Assembly: GCA_963744345.1 (NCBI GenBank)
Contig: CAVUTD010000004.1
Span: 62,001 to 126,000, forward strand
DNA length: 64,000 nt
DNA from: DASTFP01 sp963744345
Lineage (GTDB): Bacteria; Verrucomicrobiota; Verrucomicrobiia; Chthoniobacterales; Terrimicrobiaceae
Direction of reading: 5' to 3'
Shown: piece by piece, positions 1 through 8,333 of the stretch
How positions within the stretch are numbered: the first letter of the stretch is position 1
How the letters are laid out: every line of letters starts with the position of its first letter
Program-made: the position numbers and the translations under genes
Notes under the pieces: generated by a model
What the model saw: only the letters and a program-made list of their open reading frames with translations
Database searches by the model: none
What the model was told of the DNA's origin: nothing

Positions 1-76
1 CAACCGCCCCCGTCGCAGACGGGCGACCGCCTCGGGTGCTTTTGTCCATCCGCTCCGAGTGTGACAGCCGATCCTG

Positions 77-964
77 ATGAGAACCGCCATGTTATCGGAC
101 GATCCGAGGAAGAGATATCCCACGCCTCCCTATCCCGAACCCCAAAACGGGTCCGCCGACGCTGATAGCGAGATGCCTATGCCAGCCGATCATGGCGAGT
201 CTTCTTACAAGGGCCATGGCAAGTTGAAAGGGAAGGTTGCCTTGATTACCGGGGGTGACAGCGGCATCGGACGCGCCGCCGCCGTCGCCTTTGCCCGCGA
301 AGGGGCCGACATCGTCGTGTCCTACCTCAGCCACGACGCGGATGCGAGGGATACAGCAAGGCTAGTCGAAAACGAAGGCCAGCGCTGCCTCACGATTGGC
401 GGAGACATCGGTCAGGAAAAACACTGCATCGAAGTGGTTGATCGATGCGTCCGCGAGCTCGGTCGCTTGGATGTGCTCGTTAACAACGCGGCCTATCAAC
501 AAATGAAGGACGATCTTCAAGATTTCACGAGTGAGGATATCGATCGCACTTTCAAGACGAACATCTATTCGATGTTCTATCTCTGTAAGGCCGCACTGCC
601 GCATCTCCAGCCCGGCAGCTCAATAATCAATGTGACATCTGTGCAAGCCTATCAGCCGAGCGCTACTCTGCTCGTCTACGCAACCACCAAAGGTGCCATC
701 GTAAGCTTCACGAAGGGTCTCTCAGAATTGGCGATCAAAAAGGGTGTGAGAGTGAATGCTGTGGCGCCGGGACCGATTTGGACTCCGTTGATTCCATCAA
801 CTCTACCGAAAGAGGCCGTAAAACAGTTCGGTCAAGATACCCCTATCGGCCGCGCGGGACAGCCCGCAGAGGTCGCTCCAGCGTTCGTCTTTCTCGCCTC
901 GCAAGATTCCTCCTACATCACCGGAGAAGTGATTGGAGTTACTGGGGGAATGACGATGCCATGA
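77..964 (+). CDS. SDR family oxidoreductase (YghA-like)
   Basis: A classical short-chain dehydrogenase/reductase of 295 aa, predicted to be a cytosolic NAD(P)-dependent oxidoreductase; the substrate cannot be read. The cofactor motif TGGDSGIG is near residue 58, NNAA near 137, and the catalytic Tyr-Lys is in YATTK near 203. A proline-rich N-terminal tail of about 45 residues precedes the Rossmann fold, as in the YghA/stress-protein-39 subgroup. The ATG at 77 was taken; an in-frame ATG at 89 is equally possible because neither has a clear ribosome site. The stop overlaps the next start (ATGA at 961-964), so the two are probably translationally coupled. Members of this subgroup often accompany general-stress genes. 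Confidence 0.9.
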   Translation: MRTAMLSDDPRKRYPTPPYPEPQNGSADADSEMPMPADHGESSYKGHGKLKGKVALITGGDSGIGRAAAVAFAREGADIVVSYLSHDADARDTARLVENEGQRCLTIGGDIGQEKHCIEVVDRCVRELGRLDVLVNNAAYQQMKDDLQDFTSEDIDRTFKTNIYSMFYLCKAALPHLQPGSSIINVTSVQAYQPSATLLVYATTKGAIVSFTKGLSELAIKKGVRVNAVAPGPIWTPLIPSTLPKEAVKQFGQDTPIGRAGQPAEVAPAFVFLASQDSSYITGEVIGVTGGMTMP

Positions 965-2460
965 AAAAGCAGTCGCTCTGGCTCGACACTGCCCCCGCGG
1001 CACAATTTCCACGGCTGGAGGGTAGCCTGGATGTCGATGTCCTCGTAGTTGGAGGCGGCATCACCGGCCTCACGACTGCTCACCTCCTCAAGCAAGCGGG
1101 GCTGCGGGTCGCGGTCGTGGATCAGAATAGCATTGGCGGGGGAGAAACGTCCCGAACCACCGCCCATGTCACGTTCGTCACTGACGTACGCCTCCACGAG
1201 CTTGCTTCCGGCTTGGGAAAAGAAGAGGCCCAGGCATTCTGGGGAGCAGGGCAGGTAGCGATGCGACAGATCGAGGAGATCGTTCGTGAACTCGGCATCG
1301 AATGCGAACTGAGGAGCGTGCCAGGATATCTGTTTGCGGCAGTTGGCACCGACCGTGAAAAGGAAAGCAAGATGCTCAGAGAAGACGCCCTTCTCGCGGA
1401 GGCGTTCGGCTTCGATGCGGAGTTCATCGGAAGCGATCCTCTTTTCCAACAGCCAGCTGTTCGGTTTCCCAATCAACTTAAATTCCATCCTCTGAAATAT
1501 GTGAACGCTCTCGCCGCCGCATTGCCCGGCGATGGCTGTCATATTTTTTCCAACACAAGCGGGAGCGATATCGACAGCAAGAAGCATGAGCTTCGTAGCG
1601 AGGCCGGGGTCATCAGCTACCAGACGGTTGTTACCGCGACCCACGTGCCAGTTCAAGGTGAGCGCGGAACATTTGGCGCAGCAATTTTTCAGACCAAACT
1701 CGCCGCCTATTCGACATACGCCATTGAAGCGGAGATTGACCCGGTTGCCGAATCACTATTTTGGGACACAAACGACCCGTACCTTTATTTGCGATTCGAC
1801 CAACGCAATGGTCAGACCTCGGTAATCCTCGGCGGAGAAGATCATAAGACTGGCCAGGAGGAAGACACCGAGACCCGATACGCGAAACTGGAGGATATCC
1901 TCCAAAAGAACTTTGCCACGGCGAAGCTGAAGCATCGTTGGTCGGGTCAAGTGCTCGAAACGCCGGATGGATTACCTTATATCGGCGAAGTGGGGCGGCG
2001 GCAGTTTCTCGCAACCGGCTTTTCTGGCAACGGCATGACCCTTGGCACCTTTTCGGCGATCTTGATTCGCGATCTCATCACCGAAAAGACCAACCCGTGG
2101 ACGGCCCTCTTCTCGCCCGAGCGAAAATCTCTCGAAGGAACGTGGGACTACCTGCGCGAAAACAAAGATTATCTTGCCTACTTCCTCAAGGACCGGTTGC
2201 GCCCCGCGGCACGCCTCGAGAACTTGCCATGGAATAGCGGAGATATTCTCAAAGTTGAGGGGAAGAAGCGCGCCGTTTATTGCGACCATCGCGGAAAGCG
2301 TTTCATGTTTTCGCCCGTCTGCCCGCACATGGGTTGTCTCGTGGCGTGGAACGATGCTGAGAAGACCTGGGATTGTCCGTGCCATGGCTCACGGTTCAGC
2401 GCTGTTGGCGAAGTGATAGCTGGTCCCGCAGAATCCAACCTCCAGGCGGTAAACTCTTAA
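961..2460 (+). CDS. FAD-dependent oxidoreductase with C-terminal Rieske domain
   Basis: A 499-aa flavoprotein fusion. Residues 1-400 are a DAO-type FAD domain, with the dinucleotide motif VVGGGITGLT near residue 30 and a second FAD-contact region at GFSGNGMTLG near 355. The last 80 residues are a Rieske [2Fe-2S] domain with ligands in CPHMGC and CPCHGS. Electrons probably pass between the flavin and the iron-sulfur centre; the substrate is unknown. The ATG at 961 was chosen because it gives the canonical N-terminus and overlaps the preceding stop. The 7-base gap to the following dehydrogenase suggests a three-gene transcript. Confidence 0.9.
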   Translation: MKKQSLWLDTAPAAQFPRLEGSLDVDVLVVGGGITGLTTAHLLKQAGLRVAVVDQNSIGGGETSRTTAHVTFVTDVRLHELASGLGKEEAQAFWGAGQVAMRQIEEIVRELGIECELRSVPGYLFAAVGTDREKESKMLREDALLAEAFGFDAEFIGSDPLFQQPAVRFPNQLKFHPLKYVNALAAALPGDGCHIFSNTSGSDIDSKKHELRSEAGVISYQTVVTATHVPVQGERGTFGAAIFQTKLAAYSTYAIEAEIDPVAESLFWDTNDPYLYLRFDQRNGQTSVILGGEDHKTGQEEDTETRYAKLEDILQKNFATAKLKHRWSGQVLETPDGLPYIGEVGRRQFLATGFSGNGMTLGTFSAILIRDLITEKTNPWTALFSPERKSLEGTWDYLRENKDYLAYFLKDRLRPAARLENLPWNSGDILKVEGKKRAVYCDHRGKRFMFSPVCPHMGCLVAWNDAEKTWDCPCHGSRFSAVGEVIAGPAESNLQAVNS

Positions 2461-2466
2461 GAATCT

Positions 2467-3486
2467 ATGAAATCTCGTGATGTTATCGGCACCGCGTGCG
2501 GTCTGGGAGTCGCAGCATTTGTGCTGCTCCGACGCCCGCGTCCTTATCTGTTGAAAGACAAAGTTGTGGTGATTAGTGGAGGCTCTCGGGGCCTCGGACT
2601 AGCGCTAGCGCGGGAATTCGCCCGCCATGGAGCCCAAATCGCGCTCCTGGCGCGGGATGAAAAAGAGCTTCAACGCGCAGCTGACGACTTGCGGAATTCC
2701 AGCGCGCAGGCCTCGACGTGGTCGTGCAACGTCCAGGATTCCGAGAGCGTCGAACGCACGATCTCCGCGATTGCGCGAAATCATGGCCGCATAGATGTAC
2801 TCGTTAATAATGCCGGTATTATGTTGGTGGCGCCGTTGGAATCTATGGCAAAGCAGGATTTCGAGGAGGCCATGGCCATCCACTTTTGGGCACCTTATCA
2901 GGTCACCCTCGCGGCCTTGCCCTACCTGAAACAAAACGCCGAAAGTCGAGTAGTGAACATTTCCTCGATTGGGGGCCGTGTGGCGATCCCACACATGGCT
3001 CCTTATTGCGCAAGTAAGTTCGCCCTTTCTGGTTTTTCTGACTCGATTCGCGCGGAACTCGCCGCTCAAGGCGTGCGTGTAACCACGGTCTCTCCAGGGC
3101 TGATGCGGACAGGGTCGCATATTAATGCCACGTTTAAGGGCGATTATGAAAAGGAATTCGCCTGGTTTTCTCTTGGCGCGGGAATGCCTTTTTTATCGAT
3201 CAATGCAACACGAGCCGCACGCCAAATCGTCGCGGCGGCCCGTGACGGACGGCCGGAGCTGACGATCACGCTTCAGGCGCGTGCCCTGATCATTGCACAG
3301 GCCCTAATACCCAACCTGATGGCGCGAATTCTCAACTTGGTAGCCTTTCTGCTTCCGAAGGCCGCACCGGGACAGGGCACCGTCAAACACACGGGCTATG
3401 AGAGCCAATCGCCAATATCGCCTTCAGTGCTGACAAGCCTCGCGGACCGAGCCACCGCACGCTTCAACGAAGAACCCCGGGACTGA
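2467..3486 (+). CDS. SDR family oxidoreductase with N-terminal membrane segment
   Basis: A 339-aa short-chain dehydrogenase. A short hydrophobic stretch (residues about 7-22) followed by arginines suggests a membrane anchor. The NAD(P) motif SGGSRGLG lies near residue 37, NNAGI near 113 and the catalytic YCASK near 180. The C-terminal 80 residues are an extra hydrophobic region found in DltE/11-beta-HSD-like members that act on lipophilic substrates; that role is inference. It is the last gene of the plus-strand run and converges on the minus-strand glycan operon, with about 70 bp between the stops and no clear terminator hairpin. Confidence 0.85.
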   Translation: MKSRDVIGTACGLGVAAFVLLRRPRPYLLKDKVVVISGGSRGLGLALAREFARHGAQIALLARDEKELQRAADDLRNSSAQASTWSCNVQDSESVERTISAIARNHGRIDVLVNNAGIMLVAPLESMAKQDFEEAMAIHFWAPYQVTLAALPYLKQNAESRVVNISSIGGRVAIPHMAPYCASKFALSGFSDSIRAELAAQGVRVTTVSPGLMRTGSHINATFKGDYEKEFAWFSLGAGMPFLSINATRAARQIVAAARDGRPELTITLQARALIIAQALIPNLMARILNLVAFLLPKAAPGQGTVKHTGYESQSPISPSVLTSLADRATARFNEEPRD

Positions 3487-3556
3487 TTTCGACCGGGTGA
3501 CGCGCAGCACCGACTAACCGCATGCGCCGAGCAATGCTCTGCCGAGTTAAAGATCT

Positions 3557-4492
3557 CTAGGAGAATTGCCCTGAGAGTTTGCCGCGCTGCTCCAGATGCT
3601 GCACGACTTGAGTGATGACGTTTTCCCAACCGCTGTGCTCCCAAAAGACGCGCATCTCAGGATACCACGGCGAATCATCTCTTCCTTCAATCCAGCGCCA
3701 ATTCGCCACTCGGTCTAGCAACAGACAAACAGGCACCCGCAGACTCCCTGCCAGATGCGCTGCCATCGCATCAATCGAAATGACAAAATCCATTTTGGCC
3801 AGAGCGCGGGCCAGATCCAGAACATCGTTGGTATAGGCGCTCAGCCGCCGAATTGGCAGCAGCGAATTTTCTGCTTCGATCTCACATGGGCCTTGCTGAA
3901 AACTGAAAAATTCTGCCAGAGGAACGTCTATCAGCGGCTCGAACACGGAGAGCGGCAGTTTGCGTCCGCCTCCCCATCCGCTGGCGGACCAGAAAATTGC
4001 TATTTTTGTTCCATCGGCTCGTAAGCCCTGAGAAAGCGGAGAATTCAGCGCCCCCTCTTCTGGCACGCGCAGGCAGGGGAGCGGCAGTGTCGCCGGTGTT
4101 GCGCGAAATGCGTAAGCGAGCTCCATGATCTCCATCTCGAGCGCGCCGTTCAGATCCTGCGAGAGCGTTTGGTTATCGCGGATGGATCCAAATCCCTGTT
4201 GATGCCGGAAGAGTGAAACGAGAGAAGGTGGAAGGGCCACCGTAAGACTAGCGGCGCCCCTACTGAGCAGCGGCAGGAAGCGGGAAAACTGAATGGTATC
4301 GCCCAAACCATGCAGGCAGCGGACGAGAACGTGCCGACCAGCGGGGCTACTTCCATCCCAGATGATATTGTTCTCGCCGCGACCGAGCAGCCTGCGAGGT
4401 GCTTCCAATTCATCCGTTCTCTTCCAGGCGCTTTCAAAGTCACCGCGCCGCATTGCCTCCATCCAAGGGTCTTTTTCGGGTGCGAGCTTCAT
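3557..4492 (-). CDS. GT9-like glycosyltransferase, heptosyltransferase fold
   Basis: A 311-aa protein similar to the glycosyltransferase domain of TPR/heptosyltransferase-type proteins. Diagnostic features are the HGLGDTIQFSRFLPLL segment near residue 60 and the C-terminal SIDAMAAHLAGSLRVPVCLLL segment near 245, which matches the donor-binding end of ADP-heptose transferase-like GT-B enzymes. The N-terminal TPR array of the longer relatives is reduced to one short helix pair. It is the last gene of the nine-gene operon, and its ATG overlaps the preceding stop at 4489-4492. The donor and acceptor sugars cannot be predicted. Confidence 0.75.
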   Translation of the reverse strand: MKLAPEKDPWMEAMRRGDFESAWKRTDELEAPRRLLGRGENNIIWDGSSPAGRHVLVRCLHGLGDTIQFSRFLPLLSRGAASLTVALPPSLVSLFRHQQGFGSIRDNQTLSQDLNGALEMEIMELAYAFRATPATLPLPCLRVPEEGALNSPLSQGLRADGTKIAIFWSASGWGGGRKLPLSVFEPLIDVPLAEFFSFQQGPCEIEAENSLLPIRRLSAYTNDVLDLARALAKMDFVISIDAMAAHLAGSLRVPVCLLLDRVANWRWIEGRDDSPWYPEMRVFWEHSGWENVITQVVQHLEQRGKLSGQFS

Positions 4493-5394
4493 ACTTCCGC
4501 AACGGCCGCTCCGCTATAGCGGAGGACCATTGCAGCACAGAAATCGGCGTATTCCGAGGCGTCGATGGGTGGACTCGTGTGATGCGTGGCGATTCCGCGA
4601 TGCTCAGGTGTAAAGCAGAAGGTGAGTGTAACCTCAAAGTCTGCGAGTGCTTGCATTTGACGGTCAAACCACGCCTCCGCGCCCGGTCGAAAGCTGTCTG
4701 CCCAACTCAGCCCGGTCCGCAGGTAGCGGACTCCCAGTCGGCGTAACCAGAGCACGGCGTCATCAAGCCGATGGTCTTGGAAGTGGAACCATTGGCAGAT
4801 GCCCATCTCGGGCGTGTAGCTCTTGAAGTGGCGCAATGCCAGCTTAGGCGTGCCATCCTCCTGAAGTAGACCCATGTAGAAATGACGATAGTAAGCAGAT
4901 CCTTCTGCCTCACGGTGGCGAGTCGTGGCAAGCCAAGTGCGAGGCAAGTCGTAAAGACTGTACCAATGAACACGCGGAGTTCGTCCCCGCAGCAGCTCAG
5001 TCGTGCGGCGCAGCCCGAATTCCTGCACTTCCTCCGCGCCAAAACTGGAAACTCCCACTTCCGATACCCAAACCGGAAGAGTCGTTACAGCTTGAATCTC
5101 GGCGAGCTTCATCGGCCACTCATCAATCTTCCAGTGATTCCAATCCAGCGGAAAGCCATGGACGGCCACCGCATCCACACAATCGAGAACTCCGCGTGCT
5201 TCCAAGCGCCTCAAGAAATTCGGATCTATCGGTGACATTCCACCAAGCACCCGCGTGAGGTTTGGGTTGACCGCGGCGATTGCTTCCCCCGCTAATTTCA
5301 CCATGTCGGCAAAGCGATCCCACTCCGGGTCAAGCTCAATGTCCCAGTGGGATTTGTTATTCGGCTCGTTCCACAGCATGACCGCCTCAATCAT
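4489..5394 (-). CDS. Clan GH-A glycoside hydrolase (beta-xylosidase-like), apparently circularly permuted
   Basis: A 301-aa TIM-barrel glycosidase with two visible catalytic carboxylates. The acid/base Glu is in LWNEPNN, only about ten residues from the start, and the nucleophile Glu is in VWVSEVGVS near residue 113. In normal GH-A enzymes strands beta1-beta3 precede WNEP. Here a segment of that type (LGVRYLRTGLSW, then VTLTFCFTPEHRG and a helix ending in LRYSG) lies at the C-terminus, so the protein reads beta4-beta8 then beta1-beta3. No signal peptide is seen. It is coupled by ATGA overlaps on both sides to a methyltransferase and a glycosyltransferase, so it probably trims or transglycosylates the operon's product. 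Confidence 0.75.
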   Translation of the reverse strand: MIEAVMLWNEPNNKSHWDIELDPEWDRFADMVKLAGEAIAAVNPNLTRVLGGMSPIDPNFLRRLEARGVLDCVDAVAVHGFPLDWNHWKIDEWPMKLAEIQAVTTLPVWVSEVGVSSFGAEEVQEFGLRRTTELLRGRTPRVHWYSLYDLPRTWLATTRHREAEGSAYYRHFYMGLLQEDGTPKLALRHFKSYTPEMGICQWFHFQDHRLDDAVLWLRRLGVRYLRTGLSWADSFRPGAEAWFDRQMQALADFEVTLTFCFTPEHRGIATHHTSPPIDASEYADFCAAMVLRYSGAAVAEV

Positions 5395-6122
5395 GGCGAT
5401 TGCTTTTCTTTCACGCGGCAGATGTAGACTTCTTCTTCAGGATGATCAGTGATGACAAAGCCAGAACTTCGCAGCATGGCCTCCACGCACGCCTGATTTG
5501 GAAACCACCAATTCGTGGGATCATTGGCGTAGCTCCCTTCGATGAAGTGAAGGATGGGAAAGCCTGCCTTCTTGAAAATTTCCGTTTCCCGAAAGGGATA
5601 ATTCGGATCAAGCAAGAGGATGCTGGAATCGCCACGCTGGAGGGATTGGAAGACAAACAGGTCGCGCGCGACATGTTTGCGAATTAAATCAAGGGCGAGC
5701 AGGGGATAGCGCAGGTGATAGAGCACGCCCATAAACAGCACGATGTCGAAGCGCTCGCCAAGCTGCTCGATGTCATAGACAGAAAGCTCCGCTAACTCGA
5801 TCGGGAGGCCCGTCACTTCAGAAGCGAGTCGAGCCTGCGCCAGATAACGGGCGTCGCTGTCGATCGAAACGACACGCTCCGCCCCTCTTCGCTTCATCTC
5901 CAACGAGTGAAATCCTGCGTTGCATCCAATGTCGAGAACGGTGCGCCCAGAAAGATCCGCCGGAATCGCCTGAGCGAAACGCTTCCATTTCACCCGCGGA
6001 TAGTCACCGAGAAAATGATCCGGAGCGGTCGCGACGCCGGCGAGATCTATATTGTGGAACCAGGTGCCGAGCTCATTGATGCGCTTGCGCAACTCCTCGC
6101 CCCCGAGAGGCACGGTTCTCAT
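5391..6122 (-). CDS. SAM-dependent methyltransferase (TIGR04290 / CmoB-like)
   Basis: A 243-aa class I methyltransferase. Motif I (VLDIGCNAGFHS) is near residue 60, the acidic motif II (VVSIDSD) near 83, and FDIVLFMGVLYHLRYPLLAL near 125, which resembles the CmoB/tRNA-mo5U34 group. I recognise it as the 'Rta_06860 family' of stand-alone methyltransferases (established family name; the substrate is unknown to me). Its position between the glycosidase and inositol-phosphate synthase suggests O-methylation of a sugar or inositol. One base separates it from the inositol-phosphate synthase stop, and it overlaps the next gene by ATGA. Confidence 0.8.
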   Translation of the reverse strand: MRTVPLGGEELRKRINELGTWFHNIDLAGVATAPDHFLGDYPRVKWKRFAQAIPADLSGRTVLDIGCNAGFHSLEMKRRGAERVVSIDSDARYLAQARLASEVTGLPIELAELSVYDIEQLGERFDIVLFMGVLYHLRYPLLALDLIRKHVARDLFVFQSLQRGDSSILLLDPNYPFRETEIFKKAGFPILHFIEGSYANDPTNWWFPNQACVEAMLRSSGFVITDHPEEEVYICRVKEKQSP

Positions 6123-6123
6123 C

Positions 6124-7245
6124 CTAGGAGGTCACTTCCTTCTCGGCAGAATCGACCGTCGGATGCCGCGAATCCTCCTCACCTTCGATAAATGCCTCCA
6201 CGGCCAGCCGTGCTTGTTCATCAGTGAGTTGCATGGGAGGCGACTTCATGAAATAGCTCGCCGGACCGGCCAAAACTCCCGCCAGGCCGCGATCAAGGGC
6301 AATTCTGGCGCAGCGGATAGCATCGATGACGACCCCTGCGGAGTTTGGGGAATCCCAGACTTCAAGTTTGACTTCGCAGTTTAAAGGAACGTTTCCGAAT
6401 GTCGTGCCTTCCATACGTATGTAACACCACTTCCGATCCTCGAGCCATGGCACATAGTCGCTTGGCCCGACGTGAACCTGGTCGGAATGCATCGGGTGCC
6501 CGAGTTGGCTCGTCACCGCCTGCGTCTTGGAAATTTTCTTTGATTCGAGGCGCTCGCGCTCGAGCATGTTGAGAAAGTCACTGTTGCCTCCGAAGTTCAG
6601 TTGGTACGTCCGGTCGAGACGCACTCCGCGCTTGCGGAATAGATCAGTGAGCATGCGATGAACGATAGTGGCTCCGACTTGGGATTTGATGTCATCACCG
6701 ATCAACGGCAGTCCATGCTCCTGGAACCGGCGCTGCCATTGCGCGTTGGAAGCGATGAACACCGGGATGCAATTCACGAAAGCACACCCCGCGCGCAGCG
6801 CTTGTTCTGCGTACCAACAGGTGGCGCGCTCAGATCCAACCGGCAAATAGGAGACGAGAACTTCCGTTTTGCTCTCCTGGAGGATCGAAGCGACGTCGGC
6901 CACCCGCTCAGAAGATTCTGGCACTTTGTCTTTAACATACTGACCGAGCCCGTCAAAGGTGGATCCCCGCTCAACCCGCACGTTCAGCGGCGGAACAGCC
7001 GCAAAGCGCATCGTATTATTGGGAGGTGCGGCGATGGCTTCAGCAAGATCCAGCCCCACTTTGTGCCGGCTCACGTCGAAGGCCGCTGTAAAGACGACGT
7101 CCCGAGGATGATAACCACCCAGGTTGACATGCATCAATCCGGGAACGAACTCTTCCTCCGTCGCGTCGCGATAAAACTCTACACCCTGAACCAGAGAAGA
7201 GGCGCAGTTGCCGACTCCGACAATTGCCGTGCGGATAGTTTTCAT
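6124..7245 (-). CDS. ino1: myo-Inositol-1-phosphate synthase (inositol-3-phosphate synthase)
   Basis: A 373-aa NAD-dependent isomerase that would convert glucose-6-phosphate to myo-inositol-phosphate. Visible hallmarks are AIVGVGNCASSLVQG at residues 6-20, the central NFGGNSDFLNM near 220 and, further on, the PSDYVPWLEDRK and LEVWDSPNSAGV blocks of the Inos-1-P_synth domain. The length fits the short prokaryotic type. The start at 7245 was chosen because MKTIRTAIVG begins the fold and its ATG overlaps the stop of the upstream glycosyltransferase (ATGA at 7242-7245). Its presence inside a glycosyltransferase operon is the main hint that the product contains inositol. Confidence 0.92.
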   Translation of the reverse strand: MKTIRTAIVGVGNCASSLVQGVEFYRDATEEEFVPGLMHVNLGGYHPRDVVFTAAFDVSRHKVGLDLAEAIAAPPNNTMRFAAVPPLNVRVERGSTFDGLGQYVKDKVPESSERVADVASILQESKTEVLVSYLPVGSERATCWYAEQALRAGCAFVNCIPVFIASNAQWQRRFQEHGLPLIGDDIKSQVGATIVHRMLTDLFRKRGVRLDRTYQLNFGGNSDFLNMLERERLESKKISKTQAVTSQLGHPMHSDQVHVGPSDYVPWLEDRKWCYIRMEGTTFGNVPLNCEVKLEVWDSPNSAGVVIDAIRCARIALDRGLAGVLAGPASYFMKSPPMQLTDEQARLAVEAFIEGEEDSRHPTVDSAEKEVTS

Positions 7246-8333
7246 AGAAAGGTTTCTTGCGGTACGCTGCTCTTTGACTCTGCCACTTGTCCTATAATTT
7301 CTTCCAACTCGCGAGCCCGATGCGAGCCGGTGTGAGCGAGGAGAACGCGTTCTCGCGCGCGGCGACCGATTTCTGCGCTTTCCTCTTCGGAATACTCGTT
7401 GAGAATTCCGATCACTTCTTCGGCCCCCTTGGCGAGAAGAATCTCCTTTCCCGGCACGAAAAACGTTTCGATGCCCGGCCATCGATCGCTGATAATCGGC
7501 ACACCACAAGCCGCCGCCTCGAAGAGGCGAACGCTCGGCGAGTAACCCGCTTTGATCATCGCAGCCCGGGTGAGATTGAGGGTGAAGCGCTGTTGCGAGT
7601 AAAAGAGGCGATGATCTGTCGGCCCGAGGTGCTCGATCCTATCGACGTTTTTCGGCCAGGTGATGTCCTTGGGATACTGTGGACCTGCGACGACAAATCG
7701 CTGAGCACTTTCTCTAGCCAACGCGCGCAATAAGCTCTCCAGCGCGTGTTGTCGATCCGAAGCAAATGTACCCAGGTAGCCGAGTTCCCAGCGCCGGGGA
7801 ACGCGTTCGAGAAAGTAAAGTTCAGGGTCTACCGAGCAATAAAGGGGTGCAGTACGTTGCGCTCCGTACAGGCGCTCGAAGTTCGCCAGCATCGGTCCTC
7901 CGGTAAAGGAAAGGTAAATGTCATAGGCGCCTACGAGCTCCCCGCTGAGATAAGCACAACTACCCTCGCGTAGGGCTTCAATGGTGACGGGGGTATCGAT
8001 GTCATAGAAGGCGGTTACTCCTTCGGCCAAAGAGGTCACCCACTCTCCGAGGATAATGCCATCCGGCACGTACGATCCGACGATGACCGCGTCAGCCTCG
8101 CAAATGGCGTCTTGGAAGCGTTCCCGGAGTTCGGAGAGGGTTTGATAAAGACATACTTCACAGCCCGGGATATTGGCAAAATCCCGATGTGCAGCATACC
8201 ATGGTTTGTCTCTCTCGAGGAACAAGATGCTATGTCCTCGTTCACCCAGTCCGCCGACCAGGCAACGGTACGTGGTTGCGTGACCATTTCCCCAGGAAGA
8301 GGTGATTGATAATCCCAGGATAACGATATTCAT
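7242..8333 (-). CDS. CgeB-like glycosyltransferase (paralogue 1)
   Basis: A 363-aa GT-B protein of the CgeB/Glyco_trans_1_2 type. The N-terminus (MNIVILGLSITSSWGNGHAT) is a sugar-acceptor Rossmann half. The C-terminal donor half carries SPSVRLFEAAACGVPIISDRWPG near residue 265, the usual nucleotide-sugar loop with the EAAACG glutamate. The ATG at 8333 is preferred over one 9 bases upstream because it overlaps the preceding stop. It shares overall design with the genes at 8330-9403 and 13856-14947, including an N-terminal 'WNGxA' patch. Cytosolic; donor unknown. Confidence 0.82.
   Translation of the reverse strand: MNIVILGLSITSSWGNGHATTYRCLVGGLGERGHSILFLERDKPWYAAHRDFANIPGCEVCLYQTLSELRERFQDAICEADAVIVGSYVPDGIILGEWVTSLAEGVTAFYDIDTPVTIEALREGSCAYLSGELVGAYDIYLSFTGGPMLANFERLYGAQRTAPLYCSVDPELYFLERVPRRWELGYLGTFASDRQHALESLLRALARESAQRFVVAGPQYPKDITWPKNVDRIEHLGPTDHRLFYSQQRFTLNLTRAAMIKAGYSPSVRLFEAAACGVPIISDRWPGIETFFVPGKEILLAKGAEEVIGILNEYSEEESAEIGRRARERVLLAHTGSHRARELEEIIGQVAESKSSVPQETFL

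Noticed and set aside
913..1656. Long minus-strand frame opposite the FAD/Rieske gene
   Set aside because: It lies wholly antisense to a gene with clear motifs and has no family character of its own.
3487..3556. Bidirectional terminator between converging genes
   Set aside because: No G/C hairpin followed by a T-run was visible.
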